Below are positions 9,837 to 21,306 of a DNA stretch of 25,246 nucleotides, in pieces. The translations under genes were made by a program, and so were the position numbers. The DNA is taken from NCBI RefSeq assembly GCF_032854445.1, contig NW_027018450.1:1-25246 (forward strand), given 5' to 3'. The notes under the pieces are model-generated. The model had not been told where the DNA came from. It made no database searches and was given only the letters and a program-made list of their open reading frames with translations. Every line of letters starts with the position of its first letter. The first letter of the stretch is position 1. The stretch is from Liolophura sinensis (lineage: Eukaryota > Mollusca > Polyplacophora > Chitonida > Chitonidae).

Positions 9837-10386
9837 CCCAGACGACGTCAAATCTTTGGGCCAAGCCCATTTAACTCACCCAGCAAATGTCTTACTTCTA
9901 AGTCGAAGACAAACTCAATGTCTTTATCTACATGTAGAAAAACCACACCAGTTGTATATAAAAAAAACAAAAGGTACTTGATACAGTCCGCTGTAAAAAG
10001 TACAATTGAACACTGACCCACATCAATAAGGTGCCAAAAGATGCGCAATTGGGCCAGGCATCTCCAGCTGTTGAAAAATTGCAAATTTCCTTGGTTTCCA
10101 TGGAGTAAGAGCCGTTGCTGGGCACGTGATCTTGACATCAATGATTATTCATTTGTGGCTACAGCCAAAAGTATTGGTCGGAGAGCAACGCGGTTTGCAC
10201 CATTCGATTTCTCGTCAAAAAATACGTCGGATTAGCCTCTTACCAACAGCATTGGAACAGTTTTTCCACTTTTGGATTTTTGCCTGGTCTTTTTGCGAAT
10301 TGAAATGGGCTACATTAACTATGTACAATCGCGACTGGTCATTACTATATTCAACTTTTCATTATAAGTTATGTGCCCTTCGGTAG
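9837..10386. repeat. Satellite monomer M19, type E
   Basis: G at 115 and A at 134. GAAATGGGCT with G at 10307, where M9 and M26 have C. Confidence 0.92.
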
Positions 10387-10936
10387 CCCAGACGACGTCA
10401 AATCTTTGGGCCAAGCCCATTTAACTCACCCAGGAGTTATCTTACTTCTAAGTCGAAGATAAACTCAATGTCTTTATCTACATGTAGAAAAACCACACCA
10501 TTTGTATATAAGAAAAACACAAGGTACTTGACACAGTGCGCTGTAAAAAGTACAATTGAACACTGACCCACATCAATAAGGTGCCAAAAGATGCGCAATT
10601 GGGCCAGGCATCTCCAGCTGTTGAAAAATTGCAAATTTCCTTGGTTTCCATGGAGTAAGAGCCGTTGCTGGGCACGTGATCTTGACATCAATGATTATTC
10701 ATTTGTGGCTACAGCCAAAAGTATTGGTCGGAGAGCAACGCGGTTTGCACCATTCGATTTCTCGTCAAAGAATACGTCGGATTAGCCTCTTACCAACAGC
10801 ATTGGAACAGTTTTTCCACTTTTGGATTTTTGCCTGGTCTTTTTGCGAATTGAAATCGGCTACATTAACTATGTACAATCGCGACTGGTCATTACTATAT
10901 TCAACTTTTCATTATAAGTTATGTGCCCTTCGGTAG
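10387..10936. repeat. Satellite monomer M20, type F
   Basis: GGAGTTA block at 10433. Same as M27 at the diagnostic sites. Confidence 0.92.
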
Positions 10937-11486
10937 CCCAGACGACGTCAAATCTTTGGGCCAAGCCCATTTAACTCACCCAGCAAATGTCTTACTTCTA
11001 AGTCGAAGACAAACTCAATGTCTTTATCTACATGTAGAAAAACCACACCATTTGTATATAAAAAAAACACAAGGTACTTGATACAGTGCGCTGTAAAAAG
11101 TACAATTGAACACTGACCCACATCAATAAGGTGCCAAAAGATGCGCAATTGGGCCAGGCATCTCCAGCTGTTGAAAAATTGCAAATTTCCTTGGTTTCCA
11201 TGGAGTAAGAGCCGTTGCTGGGCACGTGATCTTGACATCAATGATTATTCATTTGTGGCTACAGCCAAAAGTATTGGTCGGAGAGCAACGCGGTTTGCAC
11301 CATTCGATTTCTCGTCAAAGAATACGTCGGATTAGCCTCTTACCAGCAGCATTGGAACAGTTTTTCCACTTTTGGATTTTTGCCTGGTCTTTTTGCTAAT
11401 TGAAATCGGCTACATTAACTATGTACAATCGCGACTGGTCATTACTATATTCAACTTTTCATTATAAGTTATGTGCCCTTCGGTAG
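10937..11486. repeat. Satellite monomer M21, type A2
   Basis: G at 152, 378, 384 and 546. T at 461. Confidence 0.92.
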
Positions 11487-12036
11487 CCCAGACGACGTCA
11501 AATCTTTGGGCCAAGCCCATTTAACTCACCCAGCAAATGTCTTACTTCTAAGTCGAAGACAAACTCAATGTCTTTATCTACATGTAGAAAAACCACACCA
11601 TTTGTATATAAAAAAAACACAAGGTACTTGATACAGTCCGCTGTAAAATGTACAATTGAACACTGACCCACATCAATAAGGTGCCAAAAGATGCGCAATT
11701 GGGCCAGGCATCTCCAGCTGTTGAAAAATTGCAAATTTCCTTGGTTTCCATGGAGTAAGAGCCGTTGCTGGGCACGTGATCTTGACATCAATGATTATTC
11801 ATTTGTGGCTACAGCCAAAAGTATTGGTCGGAGAGCAACGCGGTTTGCACCATTCGATTTCTCGTCAAAGAATACGTCGGATTAGCCTCTTACCAGCAGC
11901 ATTGGAACAGTTTTTCCACTTTTGGATTTTTGCCTGGTCTTTTTGCTAATTGAAATCGGCTACATTAACTATGTACAATCGCGACTGGTCATTACTATAT
12001 TCAACTTTTCATTATAAGTTATGTGCCCTTCGGTAG
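11487..12036. repeat. Satellite monomer M22, type B'
   Basis: T at 163 and A at 420. Last monomer of HOR copy 2. Confidence 0.92.
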
Positions 12037-12586
12037 CCCAGACGACGTCAAATCTTTGGGCCAAGCCCATTTAACTCACCCAGCAAATGTCTTACTTCTA
12101 AGTCGAAGACAAACTCAATGTCTTTATCTACATGTAGAAAAACCACACCATTTGTATATAAAAAAAACACAAGGTACTTGATACAGTCCGCTGTAAAATG
12201 TACAATTGAACACTGACCCACATCAATAAGGTGCCAAAAGATGCGCAATTGGGCCAGGCATCTCCAGCTGTTGAAAAATTGCAAATTTCCTTGGTTTCCA
12301 TGGAGTAAGAGCCGTTGCTGGGCACGTGATCTTGACATCAATGATTATTCATTTGTGGCTACAGCCAAAAGTATTGGTCGGAGAGCAACGCGGTTTGCAC
12401 CATTCGATTTCTCGTCAAAGAATACGTCGGATTAACCTCTTACCAGCAGCATTGGGACAGTTTTTCCACTTTTGGATTTTTGCCTGGTCTTTTTGCTAAT
12501 TGAAATCGGCTACATTAACTATGTACAATCGCGACTGGTCATTACTATATTCAACTTTTCATTATAAGTTATGTGCCCTTCGGTAG
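12037..12586. repeat. Satellite monomer M23, type B
   Basis: T at 163 and G at 420. Private A at 12435 (ATTAACCTC). Confidence 0.92.
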
Positions 12587-13136
12587 CCCAGACGACGTCA
12601 AATCTTTGGGCCAAGCCCATTTAACTCACCCAGCAAATGTCTTACTTCTAAGTCGAAGACAAACTCAATGTCTTTATCTACATGTAGAAAAACCACACCA
12701 TTTGTATATAAAAAAAACACAAGGTACTTGATACAGTCCGCTGTAAAAAGTAAAATTAAACACTGACCCACATCAATAAGGTGCCAAAAGATGCGCAATT
12801 GGGCCAGGCATCTCCAGCTGTTGAAAAATTGCAAATTTCCTTGGTTTCCATGGACTAAGAGCCGTTGCTGGGCACGTGATCTTGACATCAATGATTATTC
12901 ATTTGTGGCTACAGCCAAAAGTATTGGTCGGAGAGCAACGCGGTTTGCACCATTCGATTTCTCGTCAAAAAATACGTCGGATTAGCCTCTTACCAGCAGC
13001 ATTGGAACAGTTTTTCCACTTTTGGATTCTTCCCTGGTCTTTTTGCTAATTGAAATCGGCTACATTAACTATGTACAATCGCGACTGGTCATTACTATAT
13101 TCAACTTTTCATTATAAGTTATGTGCCCTTCGGTAG
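12587..13136. repeat. Satellite monomer M24, type C
   Basis: All C marks are present. I see no difference from M17. Confidence 0.92.
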
Positions 13137-13685
13137 CCCAGACGACGTCAAATCTTTGGGCCAAGCCCATTTAACTCACCCAGCAAATGTCTTACTTCTA
13201 AGTCGAATACAAACTCAATGTCTTTATCTACATGTAGAAAAACCACACCATTTGTATATAAAAAAACACAAGGTACTTGATACAGTGCGCTGTAAAAAGT
13301 ACAATTGAACACTGACCCACATCAATAAGGTGCCAAAAGATGCGCAATTGGGCCAGGCATCTCCAGCTGTTGAAAAATTGCAAATTTCCTTGGTTTCCAT
13401 GGAGTAAGAGCCGTTGCTGGGCACGTGATCTTGACATCAATGATTATTCATTTGTGGCTACAGCCAAAAGTATTGGTCGGAGAGCAACGCGGTTTGCACC
13501 ATTCGATTTCTCGTCAAAACATACGTCGGATTAGCCTCTTACCAACAGCATTGGAACAGTTTTTCCACTTTTGGATTTTTGCCTGGTCTTTTTGCTAATT
13601 GAAATCGGCTACATTAACTATGTACAATCGCGACTGGTCATTACTATATTCAACTTTTCATTATAAGTTATGTGCCCTTCGGTAG
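13137..13685. repeat. Satellite monomer M25, type D'
   Basis: D front with the seven-A run (549 bp). Private C at 13520 and T instead of G at 13596. Confidence 0.9.
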
Positions 13686-14235
13686 CCCAGACGACGTCAA
13701 ATCTTTGGGCCAAGCCCATTTAACTCACCCAGCAAATGTCTTACTTCTAAGTCGAAGACAAACTCAATGTCTTTATCTACATGTAGAAAAACCACACCAG
13801 TTGTATATAAAAAAAACAAAAGGTACTTGATACAGTCCGCTGTAAAAAGTACAATTGAACACTGACCCACATCAATAAGGTGCCAAAAGATGCGCAATTG
13901 GGCCAGGCATCTCCAGCTGTTGAAAAATTGCAAATTTCCTTGGTTTCCATGGAGTAAGAGCCGTTGCTGGGCACGTGATCTTGACATCAATGATTATTCA
14001 TTTGTGGCTACAGCCAAAAGTATTGGTCGGAGAGCAACGCGGTTTGCACCATTCGATTTCTCGTCAAAAAATACGTCGGATTAGCCTCTTACCAACAGCA
14101 TTGGAACAGTTTTTCCACTTTTGGATTTTTGCCTGGTCTTTTTGCGAATTGAAATCGGCTACATTAACTATGTACAATCGCGACTGGTCATTACTATATT
14201 CAACTTTTCATTATAAGTTATGTGCCCTTCGGTAG
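13686..14235. repeat. Satellite monomer M26, type E
   Basis: G at 115 and A at 134. C at 14156. Confidence 0.92.
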
Positions 14236-14785
14236 CCCAGACGACGTCAAATCTTTGGGCCAAGCCCATTTAACTCACCCAGGAGTTATCTTACTTCTAA
14301 GTCGAAGATAAACTCAATGTCTTTATCTACATGTAGAAAAACCACACCATTTGTATATAAGAAAAACACAAGGTACTTGACACAGTGCGCTGTAAAAAGT
14401 ACAATTGAACACTGACCCACATCAATAAGGTGCCAAAAGATGCGCAATTGGGCCAGGCATCTCCAGCTGTTGAAAAATTGCAAATTTCCTTGGTTTCCAT
14501 GGAGTAAGAGCCGTTGCTGGGCACGTGATCTTGACATCAATGATTATTCATTTGTGGCTACAGCCAAAAGTATTGGTCGGAGAGCAACGCGGTTTGCACC
14601 ATTCGATTTCTCGTCAAAGAATACGTCGGATTAGCCTCTTACCAACAGCATTGGAACAGTTTTTCCACTTTTGGATTTTTGCCTGGTCTTTTTGCGAATT
14701 GAAATCGGCTACATTAACTATGTACAATCGCGACTGGTCATTACTATATTCAACTTTTCATTATAAGTTATGTGCCCTTCGGTAG
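14236..14785. repeat. Satellite monomer M27, type F
   Basis: GGAGTTA block at 14282. Confidence 0.92.
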
Positions 14786-15335
14786 CCCAGACGACGTCAA
14801 ATCTTTGGGCCAAGCCCATTTAACTCACCCAGCAAATGTCTTACTTCTAAGTCGAAGACAAACTCAATGTCTTTATCTACATGTAGAAAAACCACACCAT
14901 TTGTATATAAAAAAAACACAAGGTACTTGATACAGTGCACTGTAAAAAGTACAATTGAACACTGACCCACATCAATAAGGTGCCAAAAGATGCGCAATTG
15001 GGCCAGGCATCTCCAGCTGTTGAAAAATTGCAAATTTCCTTGGTTTCCATGGAGTAAGAGCCGTTGCTGGGCACGTGATCTTGACATCAATGATTATTCA
15101 TTTGTGGCTACAGCCAAAAGTATTGGTCGGAGAGCAACGCGGTTTGCACCATTCGATTTCTCGTCAAAGAATACGTCGGATTAGCCTCTTACCAGCAGCA
15201 TTGGAACAGTTTTTCCACTTTTGGATTTTTGCCTGGTCTTTTTGCTAATTGAAATCGGCTACATTAACTATGTACAATCGCGACTGGTCATTACTATATT
15301 CAACTTTTCATTATAAGTTATGTGCCCTTCGGTAG
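14786..15335. repeat. Satellite monomer M28, type A2
   Basis: A2 marks. G to A at 14939 (GTGCACTG), a CpG to CpA change. Confidence 0.92.
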
Positions 15336-15885
15336 CCCAGACGACGTCAAATCTTTGGGCCAAGCCCATTTAACTCACCCAGCAAATGTCTTACTTCTAA
15401 GTCGAAGACAAACTCAATGTCTTTATCTACATGTAGAAAAACCACACCATTTGTATATAAAAAAAACACAAGGTACTTGATACAGTCCGCTGTAAAATGT
15501 ACAATTGAACACTGACCCACATCAATAAGGTGCCAAAAGATGCGCAATTGGGCCAGGCATCTCCAGCTGTTGAAAAATTGCAAATTTCCTTGGTTTCCAT
15601 GGAGTAAGAGCCGTTGCTGGGCACGTGATCTTGACATCAATGATTATTCATTTGTGGCTACAGCCAAAAGTATTGGTCGGAGAGCAACGCGGTTTGCACC
15701 ATTCGATTTCTCGTCAAAGAATACGTCGGATTAGCCTCTTACCAGCAGCATTGGAACAGTTTTTCCACTTTTGGATTTTTGCCTGGTCTTTTTGCTAATT
15801 GAAATCGGCTACATTAACTATGTACAATCGCGACTGGTCATTACTATATTCAACTTTTCATTATAAGTTATGTGCCTTTCGGTAG
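15336..15885. repeat. Satellite monomer M29, type B'
   Basis: T at 163 and A at 420. C to T at 15877. Last monomer of HOR copy 3. Confidence 0.92.
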
Positions 15886-16435
15886 CCCAGACGACGTCAA
15901 ATCTTTGGGCCAAGCCCATTTAACTCACCCAGCAAATGTCTTAGTTCTAAGTCGAAGACAAACTCAATGTCTTTATCTACATGTAGAAAAACCACACCAT
16001 TTGTATATAAAAAAAACACAAGGTACTTGATACAGTCCGCTGTAAAAAGTACAATTGAACACTGACCCACATCAATAAGGTGCCAAAAGATGCGCAATTG
16101 GGCCAGGCATCTCCAGCTGTTGAAAAATTGCAAATTTCCTTGGTTTCCATGGAGTAAGAGCCGTTGCTGGGCACGTGATCTTACCATTAATGATTATTGA
16201 TTTGTGGCTACAGCCAAAAGTATTGGTCGGAGAGCAACGCGGTTTGCACCATTCGATTTCTCGTCAAAAAATACGTCGGATTAGCCTCTTACCAACAGCA
16301 TTGGAACAGTTTTTCCACTTTTGGATTTTTGCCTGGTCTTTTTGCTAATTGAAATCGGCTACATTAACTATGTACAATCGCGACTGGTCATTACTATATT
16401 CAACTTTTCATTATAAGTTATGTGCCCTTCGGTAG
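15886..16435. repeat. Satellite monomer M30, unclassed, with clustered changes
   Basis: C at 152 and A at 384 and 410. Four substitutions within 17 bp (16183, 16184, 16188, 16199) replace CTTGACATC by CTTACCATT, and CTTAGTTC replaces CTTACTTC. First monomer outside the HOR order. Confidence 0.88.
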
Positions 16436-16984
16436 CCCAGACGACGTCAAATCTTTGGGCCAAGCCCATTTAACTCCCCCAGCAAATGTCTTACTTCTAA
16501 GTCGAAGACAAACTCAATGTCTTTATCTACATGTAGAAAAACCACACCATTTGTATATAAAAAAACACAAGGTACTTGATACAGTGCGCTGTAAAAAGTA
16601 CAATTGAACACTGACCCACATCAATAAGGTGCCAAAAGATGCGCAATTGGGCCAGGCATCTCCAGCTGTTGAAAAATTGCAAATTTCCTTGGTTTCCATG
16701 GAGTAAGAGCCGTTGCTGGGCACGTGATCTTGACATCAATGATTATTCATTTGTGGCTACAGCCAAAAGTATTGGTCGGAGAGCAACGCGGTTTGCACCA
16801 TTCGATTTCTCGTCAAAAAATACGTCGGATTAGCCTCTTACCAACAGCATTGGAACAGTTTTTCCACTTTTGGATTTTTGCCTGGTCTTTTTGCGAATTG
16901 AAATCGGCTACATTAACTATGTACAATCGCGACTGGTCATTACTATATTCAACTTTTCATTATAAGTTATGTGCCCTTCGGTAG
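16436..16984. repeat. Satellite monomer M31, D-like
   Basis: The seven-A run and G at 152 as in D, but G at 72. AACTCCCCC replaces AACTCACCC. Confidence 0.85.
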
Positions 16985-17534
16985 CCCAGACGACGTCAAA
17001 TCTTTGGGCCAAGCCCATTTAACTCACCCAGGAGTTATCTTACTTCTAAGTCGAAGATAAACTCAATGTCTTTATCTACATGTAGAAAAACCACACCATT
17101 TGTATATAAGAAAAACACAAGGTACTTGACACAGTGCGCTGTAAAAAGTACAATTGAACACTGACCCACATCAATAAGGTGCCAAAAGATGCGCAATTGG
17201 GCCAGGCATCTCCAGCTGTTGAAAAATTGCAAATTTCCTTGGTTTCCATGGAGTAAGAGCCGTTGCTGGGCACGTGATCTTGACATCAATGATTATTCAT
17301 TTGTGGCTACAGCCAAAAGTATTGGTCGGAGAGCAACGCGGTTTGCACCATTCGATTTCTCGTCAAAAAATACGTCGGATTAGCCTCTTACCAACAGCAT
17401 TGGAACAGTTTTTCCACTTTTGGATTTTTGCCTGGTCTTTTTGCGAATTGAAATCGGCTACATTAACTATGTACAATCGCGACTGGTCATTACCATATTC
17501 AACTTTTCATTATAAGTTATGTGCCCTTCGGTAG
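16985..17534. repeat. Satellite monomer M32, type F'
   Basis: GGAGTTA block at 17031 but A at 384 instead of the G of M10, M14, M20 and M27. TACCATATTC carries a private C. Confidence 0.88.
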
Positions 17535-18084
17535 CCCAGACGACGTCAAATCTTTGGGCCAAGCCCATTTAACTCACCCAGCAAATGTCTTACTTCTAAG
17601 TCGAAGACAAACTCAATGTCTTTATCTACATGTAGAAAAACCACACCATTTGTATATAAAAAAAACACAAGGTACTTGATACAGTCCGCTGTAAAAAGTA
17701 CAATTGAACACTGACCCACATCAATAAGGTGCCAAAAGATGCGCAATTGGGCCAGGCATCTCCAGCTGTTGAAAAATTGCAAATTTCCTTGGTTTCCATG
17801 GAGTAAGAGCCGTTGCTGGGCACGTGATCTTGACATCAATGATTATTCATTTGTGGCTACAGCCAAAAGTATTGGTCGGAGAGCAACGCGGTTTGCACCA
17901 TTCGATTTCTCGTCAAAAAATACGTCGGATTAGCCTCTTACCAGCAGCATTGGAACAGTTTTTCCACTTTTGGATTTTTGCCTGGTCTTTTTGCGAATTG
18001 AAATCGGCTACATTAACTATGTACAATCGCGACTGGTCATTACTATATTCAACTGTTCATTATAAGTTATGTGCCCTTCGGTAG
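17535..18084. repeat. Satellite monomer M33, type H
   Basis: C at 152, A at 384, G at 410, G at 461 and G at 521 (CAACTGTTC). The next monomer starts CACAG. Confidence 0.85.
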
Positions 18085-18557
18085 CACAGACGACGTCAAA
18101 TCTTTGGGCCAAGCCCATTTAACTCCCCCAGCAAATGTCTTACTTCTAAGTCGAAGACAATCTCAATGTCTTTATCTACATGTAGAAAAACCACACCATT
18201 TGTATATAAAAAAAACACAAGGTACTTGATACAGTCTGCTGTAAAAAGTACAATTGAACACTGACCCACATCAATAAGGTGCCAAAAGATGCGTAATTGG
18301 GCCAGGCATCTCCAGCTGTTGAAAAATTGCAAATTTCCTTGGTTTCCATGGAGTAAGAGCCGTTGCTGGGCACGTGATCTTTACATCAATGATTATTCAT
18401 TTGTGGCTACAGCCAAAAGTATTGGTCGGAGAGCAACGCGGTTTGCACCATTCGATTTCTCGTCAAAAAATACGTCGGATTAGCCTCTTACCAGCAGCAT
18501 TGGAACAGTTTTTCCACTTTTGGATTTTTGCCTGGTCTTTTTGCGAATTGAAATCGG
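18085..18557. repeat. Satellite monomer M34, H-like, truncated to 473 bp
   Basis: Lacks the last 77 bp. Carries AACTCCCCC, GACAATCTC, GTCTGCTG, GCGTAATTG and CTTTACATC. The first two marks recur in M47. Confidence 0.88.
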
Positions 18558-18558
18558 C
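18557..18558. other. 77-bp deletion junction in M34
   Basis: The sequence reads AAATCGG then CCCAGACGACGTC, so monomer positions 474-550 are missing. The lost part runs from CTACATTAAC to TCGGTAG. The two sides share a 2-base GC overlap. The array continues in phase with a normal M35 afterwards. Confidence 0.9.
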
Positions 18559-19107
18559 CCAGACGACGTCAAATCTTTGGGCCAAGCCCATTTAACTCAC
18601 CCAGGAGTTATCTTACTTCTAAGTCGAAGATAAACTCAATGTCTTTATCTACATGTAGAAAAACCACACCATTTGTATATAAGAAAAACACAAGGTACTT
18701 GACACAGTGCGCTGTAAAAAGTACAATTGAACACTGACCCACATCAATAAGGTGCCAAAAGATGCGCAATTGGGCCAGGCATCTCCAGCTGTTGAAAAAT
18801 TGCAAATTTCCTTGGTTTCCATGGAGTAAGAGCCGTTGCTGGGCACGTGATCTTGACATCAATGATTATTCATTTGTGGCTACAGCCAAAAGTATTGGTC
18901 GGAGAGCAACGCGGTTTGCACCATTCGATTTCTCGTCAAAAAATACGTCGGATTAGCCTCTTACCAACAGCATTGGAACAGTTTTTCCACTTTTGGATTT
19001 TTGCCTGGTCTTTTTGCGAATTGAAATCGGCTACATTAACTATGTACAATCGCGACTGGTCATTACTATATTCAACTTTTCATTATAAGTTATGTGCCCT
19101 TCGGTAG
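18558..19107. repeat. Satellite monomer M35, type F'
   Basis: GGAGTTA block at 18604, with A at 384 as in M32. Confidence 0.88.
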
Positions 19108-19657
19108 CCCAGACGACGTCAAATCTTTGGGCCAAGCCCATTTAACTCACCCAGCAAATGTCTTACTTCTAAGTCGAAGACAAACTCAATGTCTTTATCT
19201 ACATGTAGAAAAACCACACCATTTGTATATAAAAAAAACACAAGGTACTTGATACAGTCCGCTGTAAAAAGTACAATTGAACACTGACCCACATCAATAA
19301 GGTGCCAAAAGATGCGCAATTGGGCCAGGCATCTCCAGCTGTTGAAAAATTGCAAATTTCCTTGGTTTCCATGGAGTAAGAGCCGTTGCTGGGCACGTGA
19401 TCTTTACATCAATGATTATTCATTTGTGGCTACAGCCAAAAGTATTGGTCGGAGAGCAACGCGGTTTGCACCATTCGATTTCTCGTCAAAAAATACGTCG
19501 GATTAGCCTCTTACCAGCAGCATTGGAACAGTTTTTCCACTTTTGGATTTTTGCCTGGTCTTTTTGCGAATTGAAATGGGCTACACTAACTATATACAAT
19601 CGCGACTGGTCATTACTATATTCAACTGTTCATTATAAGTTATGTGCCCTTCGGTAG
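19108..19657. repeat. Satellite monomer M36, type H
   Basis: CTTTACATC, GAAATGGGCT, CTACACTAAC, TATATAC and G at 521. The next monomer starts CACAG. Confidence 0.85.
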
Positions 19658-20207
19658 CACAGACGACGTCAAATCTTTGGGCCAAGCCCATTTAACTCAC
19701 CCAGCAAATGTCTTACTTCTAAGTCGAAGACAAACTCAATGTCTTTATCTACATGTAGAAAAACCACACCATTTGTATATAAGAAAAACACAAGGTACTT
19801 GATACAGTGCGCTGTAAAAAGTACAATTGAACACTGACCCACATCAATAAGGTGCCAAAAGATGCGCAATTGGGCCAGGCATCTCCAGCTGTTGAAAAAT
19901 TGCAAATTTCCTTGGTTTCCATGGAGTAAGAGCCGTTGCTGGGCACGTGATCTTGACATCAATGATTATTCATTTGTGGCTACAGCCAAAAGTATTGGTC
20001 GGAGAGCAACGCGGTTTGCACCATTCGATTTCTCGTCAAAAAATACGTCGGATTAGCCTCTTACCAACAGCATTGGAACAGTTTTTCCACTTTTGGATTT
20101 TTGCCTGGTCTTTTTGCGAATTGAAATCGGCTACATTAACTATGTACAATGGCGACTGGTCATTACTATATTCAACTTTTCATTATAAGTTATGTGCCCT
20201 TCGGTAG
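19658..20207. repeat. Satellite monomer M37, mosaic of F and A-like marks
   Basis: GCAAATG and GAC as in A, but the F-type G in the A-run, then T at 146 and G at 152 as in A, and A/A/G at 384/410/461 as in F'. Private G at 20151 (CAATGGCGAC). Confidence 0.82.
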
Positions 20208-20757
20208 CCCAGACGACGTCAAATCTTTGGGCCAAGCCCATTTAACTCACCCAGCAAATGTCTTACTTCTAAGTCGAAGACAAACTCAATGTCTTTATCT
20301 ACATGTAGAAAAACCACACCATTTGTATATAAAAAAAACACAAGGTACTTGATACAGTCCGCTGTAAAAAGTACAATTGAACACTGACCCACATCAATAA
20401 GGTGCCAAAAGATGCGCAATTGGGCCAGGCATCTCCAGCTGTTGAAAAATTGCAAATTTCCTTGGTTTCCATGGAGTAAGAGCCGTTGCTGGGCACGTGA
20501 TCTTGACATCAATGATTATTCATTTGTGGCTACAGCCAAAAGTATTGGTCGGAGAGCAACGCGGTTTGCACCATTCGATTTCTCGTCAAAAAATACGTCG
20601 GATTAGCCTCTTACCAGCAGCATTGGAACAGTTTTTCCACTTTTGGATTTTTGCCTGGTCTTTTTGCGAATTGAAATGGGCTACACTAACTATGTACAAT
20701 CGCGACTGGTCATTACTATATTCAACTGTTCATTATAAGTTATGTGCCCTTCGGTAG
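20208..20757. repeat. Satellite monomer M38, type H
   Basis: GAAATGGGCT, CTACACTAAC and G at 521. The next monomer starts CCCAG. Confidence 0.85.
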
Positions 20758-21306
20758 CCCAGACGACGTCAAATCTTTGGGCCAAGCCCATTTAACTCAC
20801 CCAGCAAATGTCTTACTTCTAAGTCGAAGACAAACTCAATGTCTTTATCTACATGTAGAAAAACCACACCATTTGTATATAAAAAAACACAAGGTACTTG
20901 ATACAGTCCGCTGTAAAAAGTACAATTGAACACTGACCCACATCAATAAGGTGCCAAAAGATGCGCAATTGGGCCAGGCATCTCCAGCTGTTGAAAAATT
21001 GCAAATTTCCTTGGTTTCCATGGAGTAAGTGCCGTTGGTGGGCACGTGATCTTTACATCAATGATTATTCATTTGTGGCTACAGCCAAAAGAATTGGTCG
21101 GAGAGCAACGCGGTTTGCACCATTCGATTTCTCGTCAAAAAATACGTCGGATTAGCCTCTTACCAACAGCATTGGAACAGTTTTTCCACTTTTGGATTTT
21201 TGCCTGGTCTTTTTGCGAATTGAAATGGGCTACACTAACTATGTACAATCGCGACTGGTCATTACTATATTCAACTGTTCATTATAAGTTATGTGCCCTT
21301 CGGTAG
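20758..21306. repeat. Satellite monomer M39, H-like
   Basis: Seven-A run (549 bp), CTTTACATC, GTGCCGTTGGTGGG, AAAGAATTGG and G at 521. The next monomer starts CACAG. Confidence 0.83.

Larger units (their letters stand above)
8188..12036. repeat. Higher-order repeat copy 2 (B-C-D-E-F-A2-B', M16-M22)
   Basis: This is a clean 3,849-bp unit made of monomers of 550, 550, 549, 550, 550, 550 and 550 bp. It aligns without gaps to 12037-15885. It is preceded by M15 of type A, so it can also be read as an eight-monomer unit, 7638-12036. It is the best reference copy in the window. Confidence 0.92.
12037..15885. repeat. Higher-order repeat copy 3 (B-C-D'-E-F-A2-B', M23-M29)
   Basis: Every monomer anchor lies exactly 3,849 bp after its partner in copy 2. 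I find six substitutions between the copies, at 12435, 13520, 13596, 14156, 14939 and 15877, and no indel. That is about 99.8% identity. There is no A monomer in front: M22 (B') runs straight into M23 (B). Confidence 0.92.
15886..21306. repeat. Satellite segment without the higher-order order (M30-M39)
   Basis: Monomer length stays at 549-550 bp except for M34 (473 bp), but the B-C-D-E-F-A2-B' order stops after M29. New variants appear: F' (GGAGTTA block with A instead of G at position 384) and H (G at 521, often with CACAG instead of CCCAG at the next monomer start). F'/F-like and H monomers sit next to each other at M32-M33, M35-M36 and M37-M38. This looks like an older or differently homogenised part of the array. 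Confidence 0.85.
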
